Assembly (NCBI GenBank): GCA_000995135.1
Contig: LBWY01000004.1
Span: forward strand, 1 to 32,073
Direction: 5' to 3'
Length of the DNA: 32,073 nucleotides
Origin: Parcubacteria group bacterium GW2011_GWE2_39_37
GTDB lineage: Bacteria; Patescibacteriota; Patescibacteriia; Patescibacteriales; GWE2-39-37
Shown here piece by piece: positions 17,222-26,580 of the stretch. Under the pieces are notes generated by a model. The model was not told the origin of the DNA. It did not search any database and saw only the letters and a list, made by a program, of their open reading frames with translations. The number at the start of each line of letters is the position of its first letter. Within the stretch, counting starts at the first letter, position 1. A program made the position numbers and the translations under genes.

Positions 17222-17621
17222 TTAATAATTCGCTTAATTTGATATCGCTAAGCGATTGATTGATTGATGTTTGGATTTTACCTAACGCAGAATTCACTTC
17301 GCAGCTGCAAGCCTTACTACAATAACGCTTCCCTTTTTCGTTCAGACAGTAAAAAAGCTGATTTTTACCTTCAAGCGCCTCGATTATCTCAAATACACTG
17401 GTTTTTTTTGATTCCTTTGCCAAGCTATATCCTCCGGCGACTCCCTTGTCAGCATTTACTAATTTCGCCTTTTTTAAACGTGAAAAAAGCTTTTCCAAAT
17501 AGGCCAGCGATATTTTTTCTTCGTTTGCAATGCTAGAAAGCGATACATTACCCTCGTTAGCAGTTTTGGCCAATCTGATTATCGCTCGCAAGCCATAAGT
17601 TGTTTTAGTGGAAAATTTCAT
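17217..17621 (-). CDS. Rrf2-family (IscR-like) transcriptional regulator
   Basis: MKFSTKTTYGLRAIIRLA, SLSSIANEEKISLAYLEKLFSRLKKAKLVNADKGVAGGYSLAK, Cys cluster FYCLNEKGKRYCSKACSCEV. Confidence 0.9.
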   Translation of the reverse strand: MKFSTKTTYGLRAIIRLAKTANEGNVSLSSIANEEKISLAYLEKLFSRLKKAKLVNADKGVAGGYSLAKESKKTSVFEIIEALEGKNQLFYCLNEKGKRYCSKACSCEVNSALGKIQTSINQSLSDIKLSELLN

Positions 17622-17757
17622 ATCTTAATACCGCCTAATTTGGTGGGTATTTATACAGTAACAAATATTAATTTAAGTGTCAAATGTACAAGATTAAAAT
17701 AAATTTCTTTATATTTTTTACAAAGCTTTTGTTAATAATTAATTAAGCAAATTATAT

Positions 17758-17904
17758 TTATAAAATAAAAAGGCTGGCTTTTGGGTAGCCAGCAACCTGG
17801 TTGTCTCGGCGGGGGGATTTGCTGTCTTTTTCGTTTAAAGTTTTTCTTGTCTCAAGAATGCCGTAGGAAAAAGTAAGACCCACTGCTTTTTCTTCGCTCT
17901 TCAT
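17758..17904 (-). CDS. Possible 48-aa small ORF (or short ncRNA)
   Basis: GAGGTGAtgcttATG then MKSEEKAVGLTFSYGILETRKTLNEKDSKSPRRDNQVAGYPKASLFIL*; TATACT -10-like box upstream; terminator overlaps the 3' end. Confidence 0.4.
   Translation of the reverse strand: MKSEEKAVGLTFSYGILETRKTLNEKDSKSPRRDNQVAGYPKASLFIL
17762..17793 (-). terminator. Rho-independent terminator at 3' end of the small ORF/ncRNA
   Basis: Minus strand GCTGGCTACCCAAAAGCCAGCC followed by TTTTTATTTTA. Confidence 0.75.
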
Positions 17905-18150
17905 AAGCATCACCTCACTTGAGTTAAATTAGTATATTTTTATTAAAAAAACAAGAAAAGAAATTTAAATGTTGTTTTATAGCTTTTTATTCTGAAATCC
18001 GATGTAATTTTATTAAATTTTGTTACTCACTGAACCGCAACTAACAAGTTTTACTTGTAATTTTTAGACATAAACTTATTTTACATTAATTAAAATAAAA
18101 CGCTAATTAAATAATTACTTAACATTAATAAAGTTTAAATATCGGTATTA

Positions 18151-19002
18151 TTATTTATTACATTCTTTTTTTATCTTCTCTTCATCTTCTGTCCCAACAA
18201 AACCTCCAGTAGCCTCAACTTCGCATATTTTAATATCTTCACATTTCTTTAAAATTTTACCACATAAATCTTTATCTTTTTTGAGTGGTGTTATTTCCTT
18301 TAAACATTTTTCTTTCGCTGAGTTGGATAAAATTTTATCACATACAGCTATATTATTTCCATATTTTTTCGCATAATCCAAAAAACAAAATGTAACCCCA
18401 TTTTTTTTGTCGGATGGGGTATTGCCAAGTTTTTCAAAAAAAGTACAGATGTTTATATCGTTGCTCTTTATTGCAATTGGTGTTATGCAGTTATTGAAAT
18501 TTGCTTGTTGGTTTGTTATCGTTTCACAAAGTTTAAAGTCATTATTTTGACCAGCTACATATCCTAAACAGGAATCTTTAAATTCTGTTGATTGATAACA
18601 TTTTTGCGGATTACTTGTTAGGTCCTTTATTTTATCAAAACAAGAATACTTAACATATTGAAAGGGTAAAAATTTTGAATTATTTATTTCAAGACCGTTG
18701 CAAACACTTATATTTTGAGTAGCTTCTGCAACATCGATAATACATGTTTCTGGTGTTAATTCTTTTCCGTTTGGCAAGGTACATCCAACATAAGCGCTGA
18801 ATAATTCATATCCTGACTTAGTAAAATTAGGTTCGTCGCAATGTTTAATGTCGCCTGAAATTTTTAATGTGTCATGCTGAGCAATAAATTCATTTGAACA
18901 CTTTTTAATCTTTAAGAAGTTATTGACTATAAAAAAGGTCATTAAAAAAAATGCTATCAACAAGACAATTGTTAAGACTACAAATATGATTTTGTTTTTC
19001 AT
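18151..19002 (-). CDS. Membrane-anchored/secreted Cys-rich repeat protein
   Basis: MKNKIIFVVLTIVLLIAFFLMTFFIVNNF TM/signal, then about 18 Cys in spaced C..I/L repeats. Confidence 0.75.
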   Translation of the reverse strand: MKNKIIFVVLTIVLLIAFFLMTFFIVNNFLKIKKCSNEFIAQHDTLKISGDIKHCDEPNFTKSGYELFSAYVGCTLPNGKELTPETCIIDVAEATQNISVCNGLEINNSKFLPFQYVKYSCFDKIKDLTSNPQKCYQSTEFKDSCLGYVAGQNNDFKLCETITNQQANFNNCITPIAIKSNDINICTFFEKLGNTPSDKKNGVTFCFLDYAKKYGNNIAVCDKILSNSAKEKCLKEITPLKKDKDLCGKILKKCEDIKICEVEATGGFVGTEDEEKIKKECNK

Positions 19003-19100
19003 AATTCTTAATATTAAATTAACCAATAATTGAAGGCATGAGTTATTAATTTTATTATATCACTGTTTTTCTCTGAGATAAAGCGAAGATAACGCGAATG

Positions 19101-19130
19101 TTGACAACTGTTGATATTGTATGTTATCCT
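19101..19130 (+). promoter_or_regulatory. Sigma-70 promoter for rpmA
   Basis: TTGACA (19101-19106), about 17 nt, TTATCC/TATCCT (19124-19130). Confidence 0.6.
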
Positions 19131-19229
19131 AAATTTAGTTAAAAATGGTCAGAGATGGCTGTTTTTCATTTATTATTAATTAACTTTGAGAGCTCATGTT
19201 TGGCCAGTCCAAACGTGGAAAACAAAATT

Positions 19230-19520
19230 ATGTCTACAAAGAAATCGGGCGGCTCCACATCTCTTGGTCGAGATTCAAACGCCCAACGCCTAGGAGTCAA
19301 ACTCTATGCAGGTGAAAAAGCCCAAGCTGGTTCTATTATTATTAGACAGCGGGGAACGAAATATCATCCGGGTCGGAATGTGAAAATCGGCAAAGATGAC
19401 ACCCTGTTTGCAATTGCAAGCGGAGTAGTAAAGTACTCAGATAAAAAAATCATGGGCTTTAACAATAAGCTAAGACAGATAAAGGTAGTTAACGTAGTTG
19501 CAGAAAAAAGCGCAGAATAG
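19230..19520 (+). CDS. rpmA: Ribosomal protein bL27
   Basis: [61 protein letters not shown]; start placed at MSTKK, not the listed 19155. Confidence 0.95.
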   Translation: MSTKKSGGSTSLGRDSNAQRLGVKLYAGEKAQAGSIIIRQRGTKYHPGRNVKIGKDDTLFAIASGVVKYSDKKIMGFNNKLRQIKVVNVVAEKSAE

Positions 19521-19540
19521 ATTTTGAAAAATCATCAAAA

Positions 19541-19576
19541 AAAGAACATGGAATTTTCCATGTTCTTTTGTTTTTA
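19541..19576 (+). terminator. rpmA terminator
   Basis: aaagaacatggaattttccatgttcttttgttttt. Confidence 0.85.
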
Positions 19577-19580
19577 TCTA

Positions 19581-19703
19581 TCCCCTCTACTTTAGAAGAA
19601 GAGGGTTAGGGTGAGGTTCGTAGTTAAGCAAATACTAATTTCATAACATTTTGTGATTAGCAACCCACCTCACCACTGCCCCTCTCCTTGGTAAGGAGAG
19701 GGA
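19581..19703. repeat. Inverted-repeat element family B, copy 2
   Basis: tcccctctactttagaagaagagggttagggtgaggtt ... aacccacctcaccactgcccctctccttggtaaggagaggga; same architecture as 3585-3710. Confidence 0.87.
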
Positions 19704-19708
19704 GAAGT

Positions 19709-20968
19709 TTACTTCTTCCCACCTCCCAACGCTTCAACGGCAGCGTTCATTTGGGGATCTTTGTTGTTTTCGTAGTCCTCTTGTGTCAAATCGACTATTT
19801 TGTCAGGGGTAATCCCCTTTTCATTTATATTATTGCCCTTGGGGGTCATCCACTGAGCGATGGTGATTTTTAATGAAGATCCATCTTTGAGATTTTCAAT
19901 GATTTGTACAGATCCCTTACCGAATGATTGCATGCCGATAATCTTTGCCTTTCCATAATCCTGCAAGGCACCGGCCACTATTTCTGAAGCTGAGGCACTG
20001 CCTTGATTGATCAATACGACTGTTGGAAAATCCTTCAGCTTGGATAAGCCCTTATTGTAATAGTCATTTTTCTTTTCATCACCGAATTTTTCACTTACTA
20101 TTACACCTTTTTCAATCCATTTACTCGCAACAGTAATAGCCGTATCAAGATATCCGCCCGGGTTATTGCGCAAATCTACGATTATGCCCTTGGGGTTTTT
20201 TTGAATAACTTCTTCTACTGCCTTGTTGAATAATTCTTCCGTATCGTTATTAAAATTAGAGACGGTAATGACGAATAGGTTATCTTTTCTCATTTCTGTC
20301 TTGACGCTGTTTACGGTAATCAAGCCTCTGATAATTTTTATTTCTGCTGATTTTTCCTGCCCTTTTTTTAAAACAGATAATTTCACTTCTGTATCTTTTG
20401 GTCCTCTGATTTTGCTGACTGCTTGGTCAACTGTCATATTCACTGTAGATTCACCATTGATGCTTAAAATCCTGTCACCCGCCATCAAGCCAGATTTTTG
20501 TGCAGGTGAATCCGGTATCGGTGCAATTATGACTAGTCCGCCTTTCTTGATGCCGATCTCTGCACCGATGCCTTCAAAAGTGCCGGCTAAATCATCATCG
20601 AAGCTTTTCGCTTCTTTAGGATCCATAAAGATGGTATAAGGATCATTGGTTGATGCGACTAAACCTTTGATTGCCCCATAAAACATTTCTTTCTCTTTCA
20701 GTTTGTCTTTCATTACATAATCTTTTTTTATTAGTTCCCAGACATCCCAAAAAAGATTAAAGTCTACATCTGCATCCAAATTCTTTGCTTTGCTATTGAG
20801 ATTCAATACTTTCCCGGCAAAACTTGAATCGGTAAAAATTACTTCCTTATCATTTTTATTAGTTAGGTACACTCCGGACAGGAATGAGCCGCTCATTAAT
20901 AAAATTATTAAAAAACTGATCGTAATTTTTTTTAATGTTGAATTTTTTGTTTCTAAATTATTTTCCAT
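19709..20968 (-). CDS. S41-family C-terminal processing peptidase with PDZ domain
   Basis: N-terminal TM, PDZ, VDLRNNPGGYLDTAI, GSASASEIVAGALQDYGKAKIIGMQSFGKGSVQ (Ser/Lys dyad). Confidence 0.93.
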   Translation of the reverse strand: MENNLETKNSTLKKITISFLIILLMSGSFLSGVYLTNKNDKEVIFTDSSFAGKVLNLNSKAKNLDADVDFNLFWDVWELIKKDYVMKDKLKEKEMFYGAIKGLVASTNDPYTIFMDPKEAKSFDDDLAGTFEGIGAEIGIKKGGLVIIAPIPDSPAQKSGLMAGDRILSINGESTVNMTVDQAVSKIRGPKDTEVKLSVLKKGQEKSAEIKIIRGLITVNSVKTEMRKDNLFVITVSNFNNDTEELFNKAVEEVIQKNPKGIIVDLRNNPGGYLDTAITVASKWIEKGVIVSEKFGDEKKNDYYNKGLSKLKDFPTVVLINQGSASASEIVAGALQDYGKAKIIGMQSFGKGSVQIIENLKDGSSLKITIAQWMTPKGNNINEKGITPDKIVDLTQEDYENNKDPQMNAAVEALGGGKK

Positions 20969-21144
20969 ACAATAAATTAATTATAACAATTTAATGATAA
21001 CACACTTTATTTGGGTCAACAATCACATTTTCTGGGGCTTGATGTAAGCTTGATTTTAATCTAAACTTATTAATATAGTTTTAAATAAAATACTTTGAAT
21101 GCACTATAAAATGTGTTTGAAAGTAATAACATAATACATTAAGT

Positions 21145-22410
21145 ATGTCAAAATTCATAATCAAGGGGCAAGTCAGATTGAGCGGTGAAATTGAGGTGAA
21201 AGGAGCCAAGAATGCTGCTTTAAAGATCATTCCTGCAGCATTGCTTTCAGATGAAAAAATAACCATAACCAACCTGCCGGAAATAGAAGATGTAAGCCGT
21301 TCCTTGGAGCTTTTGGAAGATCTTAAGGCAGAGGTAAAAATATCAAAAAATAGATGCGAAATCCAAGTTAAGAATCTCGACAAGAATAGCCTTGATCCAA
21401 AATTTGCCAATAAACTTCGCGCTTCAATAATGTTTGTCGGACCGATCTTGGCAAGAGTCGGCGAGGTTAAATTTTCACATCCAGGAGGTTGTGTTATAGG
21501 TGCAGGTACCAGGCCGATCGATCTGTTTTTGGAAGGTTTTAAGGCGATGGGCGCTGACATCAAATGGGAAGATGGTTCTTATCACCTGAAAGCAAAGAAA
21601 CTTAAGGGCTGTGAATATTTTTTTACAACGGTCAGTGTAACTGGAACCGAAAGCTTGATGATGACAGCCGTCTTGGCAAACGGCACAACCACTTTGAAAA
21701 ATTGCGCCATGGAGCCGGAAATCAAGGCATTGGCAGATTATCTAAATGAACAAGGCGCCAAAATTAAAGGCGCCGGTACGTCGACTATTATCATTGAGGG
21801 TGTAGAACGTATTGGTGCTGGAGTTTTTGATATTATCCCTGATCGGATTGAAACCGGTACCTTTGCGATTATGGCTGCTGCTACCGGATCTGAAATTAAA
21901 ATCACCAAATGTATTCCCGAGCATATTGAATCTTTATTGTCTATTTTCAAAAAGATAGGTATTAAATTTGAAACTGGAGAAGACTGGATCAAAATATTCA
22001 AGTCAGAAGGCTTTTCATCTTATAGTATTAAAACCCATGAATATCCCGGTTTTCCAACCGACTTGCAATCACCATATACTATCTTGGCAACTCAAGCCAA
22101 AGGCAGCTCCATAATCCATGAAACGATTTATGATCGACGCCTTTTATATGCTGATATGTTAACCCAAATGGGTGCAGATATCATCATGTGCGATCCACAC
22201 CGGATCGTAGTCAATGGCCCTTCAAAATTGTACGGCAAAAAATTAACCAGTCCGGATCTAAGAGCCGGAATAGCAATGATTATTGCGGGCTTGATAGCAG
22301 AAGGAGAAACAGAGATTGACAACATCTACCAAATCGACCGCGGTTATGAGAATATTGACACCAGACTACGCGCTTTAGGTGCCGATATAAAAAGAGTAGA
22401 GATACAATAA
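21145..22410 (+). CDS. murA: UDP-N-acetylglucosamine 1-carboxyvinyltransferase MurA
   Basis: LSGEIEVKGAKNAALKIIPAALL, LRASIMFVGPILAR, HPGGCVIGAGTRPIDL (catalytic Cys), PGFPTDLQSP, DLRAGIAMIIAGL, IDRGYENI. Confidence 0.95.
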   Translation: MSKFIIKGQVRLSGEIEVKGAKNAALKIIPAALLSDEKITITNLPEIEDVSRSLELLEDLKAEVKISKNRCEIQVKNLDKNSLDPKFANKLRASIMFVGPILARVGEVKFSHPGGCVIGAGTRPIDLFLEGFKAMGADIKWEDGSYHLKAKKLKGCEYFFTTVSVTGTESLMMTAVLANGTTTLKNCAMEPEIKALADYLNEQGAKIKGAGTSTIIIEGVERIGAGVFDIIPDRIETGTFAIMAAATGSEIKITKCIPEHIESLLSIFKKIGIKFETGEDWIKIFKSEGFSSYSIKTHEYPGFPTDLQSPYTILATQAKGSSIIHETIYDRRLLYADMLTQMGADIIMCDPHRIVVNGPSKLYGKKLTSPDLRAGIAMIIAGLIAEGETEIDNIYQIDRGYENIDTRLRALGADIKRVEIQ

Positions 22411-22420
22411 TCTATTAATT

Positions 22421-23758
22421 ATGACACTAACCACCAGAAGATTCTTATACATCACTTTCATCCTGTCATTTTTAATCATTACACCTTTAGTGATTCTTTA
22501 TGCTAATGGCTATACTTTTAGTTTGAATAAGAAAAGCATCGTTAAAACCGGAATGTTAGTTTTGAATACTAAACCGGAATCGGCAAATATATATCTCAAT
22601 GGTGTGCCTGAAGAAACTTTCCTAGGATCATACTTCGGCAAAAGAATCAAAGTTACCACACCGGCAAAAATCAAGAATATTATTCCTGGTGAATATTTGG
22701 TCAGGGTAGAATTGGAAAATTATTGGCCCTGGGAAAAGAAATTGACGGTCTACCCAGGAGGAACTACTTTTGCCGAAGACGTGATTTTATTTAGAAAAGA
22801 ATTGCCACAAATCATAGCCGCAAATACCAGAATATCTCAACAATCGCCAAACAAAGAATATTCAATAATCTATGATGACAATAATGTATCCTTAGTAAAC
22901 CTAGAAAATGGGAATATCACTAATCTACTAAATTCAACTACTAGCCCCATGATTGTGTGGTCTCCAAGATCTACTAAATTCATAATAAATAATACGATCT
23001 TTGATATTTATAACCCAGAAAAAAGAATCAGCATCTCACAATTGGATTTTCAGCCCGAAAATATCAAATGGAATTTTTCCCAAGATGATATAATATACTT
23101 CAAGGAGAAGAATAAAATCTATAGTTTTAATATTACCAATCAGACGGTCAAAGCTATCGCTGAAATGCAAATTTCTGGGGATTATTTTATCAAAGACAAA
23201 TACATTTTCAGCTTATCAAGGGTCGGTAATGATTCTAATTTGAATGTAGTTGACCTAAACAGTTCGGTTATTGTCAAATCTATCAAACTGCCTAATACCT
23301 TCAACTATGAATTCATAAATACAGATAATGAATTGATAAATCTATATGATAAAGATAAAGAGATTCTTTACCTGATCAATCCTTTCGCTGACTATCTGCC
23401 GATCCGAGAAATAATAAATAATATAAAAATTGCCAAGTGGGTCGGCCCAGCCAAGCTACTTTTTGCTAATGATTATGAAATCTGGCTTTATGATCTTGGA
23501 CAAAACAAGAAAACGATCTTGAACAGATTGAGTGAAAAAATTAAAGATGTCGTTTGGCATCCAAGCAATAATTACATTATTTATTCTACCGAAAAATCGA
23601 TCAATACTCTGGAGCTAGATGAAAGGGATAGATATAGAACGATCGAACTGGTTGCTGGTGAAAATCTGAAGATAATTAACTTGAATAGAAATGGTAGTAT
23701 TCTTTACTTCCAGGGCACATATGGGAATCAGGTAGGATTATTCAGACTAAAGATATAA
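22421..23758 (+). CDS. PEGA-domain membrane protein with beta-propeller-like C-terminus
   Basis: N-terminal TM; GMLVLNTKPESANIYLNGVPEE...IKNIIPGEYLVRVELENYWPWEKKLTVYPGGT (PEGA); downstream repeated SPNKEYSII..., SPRSTKFII..., HPSNNYIIYST. Confidence 0.8.
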   Translation: MTLTTRRFLYITFILSFLIITPLVILYANGYTFSLNKKSIVKTGMLVLNTKPESANIYLNGVPEETFLGSYFGKRIKVTTPAKIKNIIPGEYLVRVELENYWPWEKKLTVYPGGTTFAEDVILFRKELPQIIAANTRISQQSPNKEYSIIYDDNNVSLVNLENGNITNLLNSTTSPMIVWSPRSTKFIINNTIFDIYNPEKRISISQLDFQPENIKWNFSQDDIIYFKEKNKIYSFNITNQTVKAIAEMQISGDYFIKDKYIFSLSRVGNDSNLNVVDLNSSVIVKSIKLPNTFNYEFINTDNELINLYDKDKEILYLINPFADYLPIREIINNIKIAKWVGPAKLLFANDYEIWLYDLGQNKKTILNRLSEKIKDVVWHPSNNYIIYSTEKSINTLELDERDRYRTIELVAGENLKIINLNRNGSILYFQGTYGNQVGLFRLKI

Positions 23759-23765
23759 CAATATA

Positions 23766-23802
23766 TAAAAAAAGTCCGACTTTTGATAGTCGGACTTTTT
23801 AT
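23766..23802. terminator. Bidirectional terminator between PEGA gene and galU (convergent)
   Basis: aaaaaaagtccgacttttgatagtcggacttttta. Confidence 0.88.
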
Positions 23803-23807
23803 TTCAA

Positions 23808-24668
23808 TTAGCCTATAAGCTCCTTGGTGAAAGCTTTTATCTCTTCACCGATATCTTCCCTTTCGATTGCATATTTTAAAATCGTCTTGATGTAATTCAA
23901 TGGATCTCCGGTAGTCAGCCATTCCCCGTCATCAACCGTCTTTGCCATCATTATGCCGCCGTTATTTACATAGGTCTTTACTGCATCGACAATCCAAAGC
24001 TCGTTCCCCTTGCCCAGGGCGGTTTTTTTTAAAATATCTACTATTTCTTGATTGATAATCATTCTGCCGAAATCAGCCAACTGAGAAGGAGCTTCTTCAA
24101 TTGATGGTTTTTCAATAATGTCTTCAATCTCCATATTACCTTCCCTGAGCTTTACGATGCCGTATCGATTGACCTGATCCTTCGGTACTTCTTGCACGGC
24201 GAAAATGGGTTTGCCATGCTTTTCATAATCCTCAACCATCTGCTTGGTGAAAGAAGTTTTTGACTTTACCAGGTCATCACCGAAACAAAAAACGAATGGC
24301 TCATCCTGCACGATACTGGCAGCCGACAAGATCGGTGTCCCGTTGCCATAAGGACCTTTCTGTCTTACATAAATAAAATTAGCCAGATCAGCGATTTTTT
24401 TCGTCTCATCCAATAAATGATCTTTCCCTGCTTGCTTTAATTCATGTATCAAAGCCCAGTTGTGGTCAAAATGGTCTTCAAGTGGTTTCTTGTCCCACTT
24501 GGTCACCAAAATTATGTCTTCAATGCCTGCTTCTACCAATTCTTCAACCACCAATTGAATGATCGGTTTATCAACGATCGGCAACATTTCTTTAGGCATG
24601 GATTTAGTAGCTGGCAATAATCTTGTACCCGAACCAGCTACTGCGACTATAGCTTTTCTAATTTTCAT
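23808..24668 (-). CDS. galU: UTP--glucose-1-phosphate uridylyltransferase
   Basis: KAIVAVAGSGTRLLPATKSMPKEMLPIVDKPIIQLVVEELVEAGIEDIILVT; DNWELE-like VDDGEWLTTGDPLNYIK. Confidence 0.92.
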   Translation of the reverse strand: MKIRKAIVAVAGSGTRLLPATKSMPKEMLPIVDKPIIQLVVEELVEAGIEDIILVTKWDKKPLEDHFDHNWALIHELKQAGKDHLLDETKKIADLANFIYVRQKGPYGNGTPILSAASIVQDEPFVFCFGDDLVKSKTSFTKQMVEDYEKHGKPIFAVQEVPKDQVNRYGIVKLREGNMEIEDIIEKPSIEEAPSQLADFGRMIINQEIVDILKKTALGKGNELWIVDAVKTYVNNGGIMMAKTVDDGEWLTTGDPLNYIKTILKYAIEREDIGEEIKAFTKELIG

Positions 24669-24684
24669 AAATCTATATTAATTA

Positions 24685-25473
24685 TTATTTAAATTTCCAT
24701 TTTATAAAATACTTCCCCCACGAAATTATATGGATTCTTGATAATTTATTCAAAAATGGTGCAAGAAACCAATGTTTTTTTGCGCTAGCTCTTTCATGAA
24801 GATGAAATACTTCAGCCGTTGGCAAATATACTACTTTCCAGCCGGCAAGGCTAATTCTTTTGCATAGATCCGTATCCTCCAAATACATGAAAAATCTCTC
24901 GTCAAACATTCCAACCTTATCAATAACTTCTTTTTTTATCAAGAGACAGGAGCCTTGGATCCAATCGACAGTTTGAGATTTGGTTAAATCTATATTCTTC
25001 AAAAGATAATCATCTACATAATTCTTGGCAAATTTCGCTAAAAAAGTTCTTCGGATTATCGGTATAAAAATTTTTGGAAAACGGTAACAGGATTCTTGGA
25101 CAGTTCTATCTGAGCGCAAGAGCTTCGGCCCTACTAATCCGACATCTAGATTCGCATGCAAATAATCAAGCATTGTTCTTATTGCCGGTGCAGTTACCTC
25201 CGTATCAGGATTAAGGACTAAGATATTCTTTCCAGTAGCTTGTACAATTCCAAGATTGTTCCCCGCCCCCATACCGGAATTTTTGTTGTTTTGGATAAAA
25301 ATTACTTCTGAGTATCTGGTTTTTATTTCTTGATTAATTTTTTCTCGAGAATCATTATCAACAACAATAATCTCATATTCAATTCCATTTAAATCAGCCT
25401 TATAAATAGAATCCAGGCAGTGGAAGGTTTTGATCTTGCTGTTGTAATTCACTATTATTATGCTGATATCCAT
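24685..25473 (-). CDS. GT2-family glycosyltransferase (rhamnosyltransferase-like)
   Basis: MDISIIIVNYNSKIKTFHCLDSI, VDNDSRE, NSGMGAGNNLGI, LNPDTEV, FFMYLEDTDLCKRISLAGWKV. Confidence 0.88.
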   Translation of the reverse strand: MDISIIIVNYNSKIKTFHCLDSIYKADLNGIEYEIIVVDNDSREKINQEIKTRYSEVIFIQNNKNSGMGAGNNLGIVQATGKNILVLNPDTEVTAPAIRTMLDYLHANLDVGLVGPKLLRSDRTVQESCYRFPKIFIPIIRRTFLAKFAKNYVDDYLLKNIDLTKSQTVDWIQGSCLLIKKEVIDKVGMFDERFFMYLEDTDLCKRISLAGWKVVYLPTAEVFHLHERASAKKHWFLAPFLNKLSRIHIISWGKYFIKWKFK

Positions 25474-25474
25474 A

Positions 25475-26569
25475 TTACCAAATTATTATTTTTTTTATAA
25501 TCTTCCAGTATAGATTAAAAACAGGATTAATCGCTCTTAATTTCCAATCATCCACTTCCTGATACCAGATTTTCCCCGTAATCATTTTTACGATTTCTTT
25601 ATCTTTAATTTTACGTGTTTTTTGACAATCTTGTCTAGCCTTTATTATATACCGCCAATTTTTTAAATCCAAAAAATAACTATATATCTTAATCTTATCC
25701 CTTACCCAACCGCCCTTAAGTGCAAACAAGAATAAACCAAATTCCATGATAATCAAAGTCGGCAAGATCAATAAAAGGGTTAAAAGATGATAATTCTTCA
25801 GGATTACTAGTAATCTGTTTCGATCCATCCAGTAATATTTGGTGATGCTTCTGGAAAATTCATATTTGTGATAAACGACCGCCTCTGGCGCCAAAACGCA
25901 GCGGTAGCCTGCTAGCCAAGTACGCCAGCCCAAATCCTGATCTTCATTGTACATCCAAAACTCTTCATCGAAATAGCCGATTTCTTTGATTACTTTTGAT
26001 TTGATTAAAAAAGCTGCTCCAGATGGATAAAAAATATTGCGTATCTCATCAATTTTATAACGCGAAACATCTTCATTATATCCTTCGCAGAATCCGAAAC
26101 CCAAGAAATGCGTAGTATTACCCAAGCTATTTATCTTATTTTCTTCGGGTTGCTTGGAAGAATCCCAAAGCATCAACCGCGCCTGGACTATGCCGATATC
26201 ATCTGCCGATTCAGCCGCTTCGATCATCTTTTTAATAGCATCATTTCCTACAACCGTATCCATATTGAACAAAATCAGATAATCATAACCTTGCTCAATA
26301 GCCAATCTCATTGCCTGGTTATTTCCTTCGGCAAAACCGGCATTGTGCAGGATGCGGACAATTTCATACTCTCTGGAGCTGACAAATTTGTTTTCAATAA
26401 CCTGTTTTAAATATTGGAAACTGGTTTCAGTTGATTCATTATCCACAAAAAAATATTTACCCTCACCGGCAAATTCTTGTTCTACTAAACTATCTAGGCA
26501 GTCAGAAAGATATTTTTCTGCATAATCACGCCAATTTGGTGCGATAATTATGGCTATTTTTTTCCTCAT
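25475..26569 (-). CDS. GT2-family glycosyltransferase
   Basis: FFVDNESTE, NAGFAEGNNQAM, LFNMDTVV, WMYNEDQDLGWRTWLAGYRC; C-terminal TM segment. Confidence 0.88.
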   Translation of the reverse strand: MRKKIAIIIAPNWRDYAEKYLSDCLDSLVEQEFAGEGKYFFVDNESTETSFQYLKQVIENKFVSSREYEIVRILHNAGFAEGNNQAMRLAIEQGYDYLILFNMDTVVGNDAIKKMIEAAESADDIGIVQARLMLWDSSKQPEENKINSLGNTTHFLGFGFCEGYNEDVSRYKIDEIRNIFYPSGAAFLIKSKVIKEIGYFDEEFWMYNEDQDLGWRTWLAGYRCVLAPEAVVYHKYEFSRSITKYYWMDRNRLLVILKNYHLLTLLLILPTLIIMEFGLFLFALKGGWVRDKIKIYSYFLDLKNWRYIIKARQDCQKTRKIKDKEIVKMITGKIWYQEVDDWKLRAINPVFNLYWKIIKKIIIW

Positions 26570-26580
26570 ATTTAAATATT

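Noticed and set aside
18035-18068. Hairpin acaagttttacttgtaattttt as plus-strand terminator
   Set aside because: Short weak stem in an AT-rich gap with no plus-strand gene ending there.
19155-19229. 25-aa N-terminal extension of bL27 in ORF track
   Set aside because: bL27 homology starts at [10 protein letters not shown]; the extension lies in the leader region and is not family-like.
20223-20639. Plus-strand 138-aa ORF
   Set aside because: Antisense to the S41 peptidase coding sequence.
21081-21563. Minus-strand 160-aa ORF
   Set aside because: Antisense to murA 5' half.
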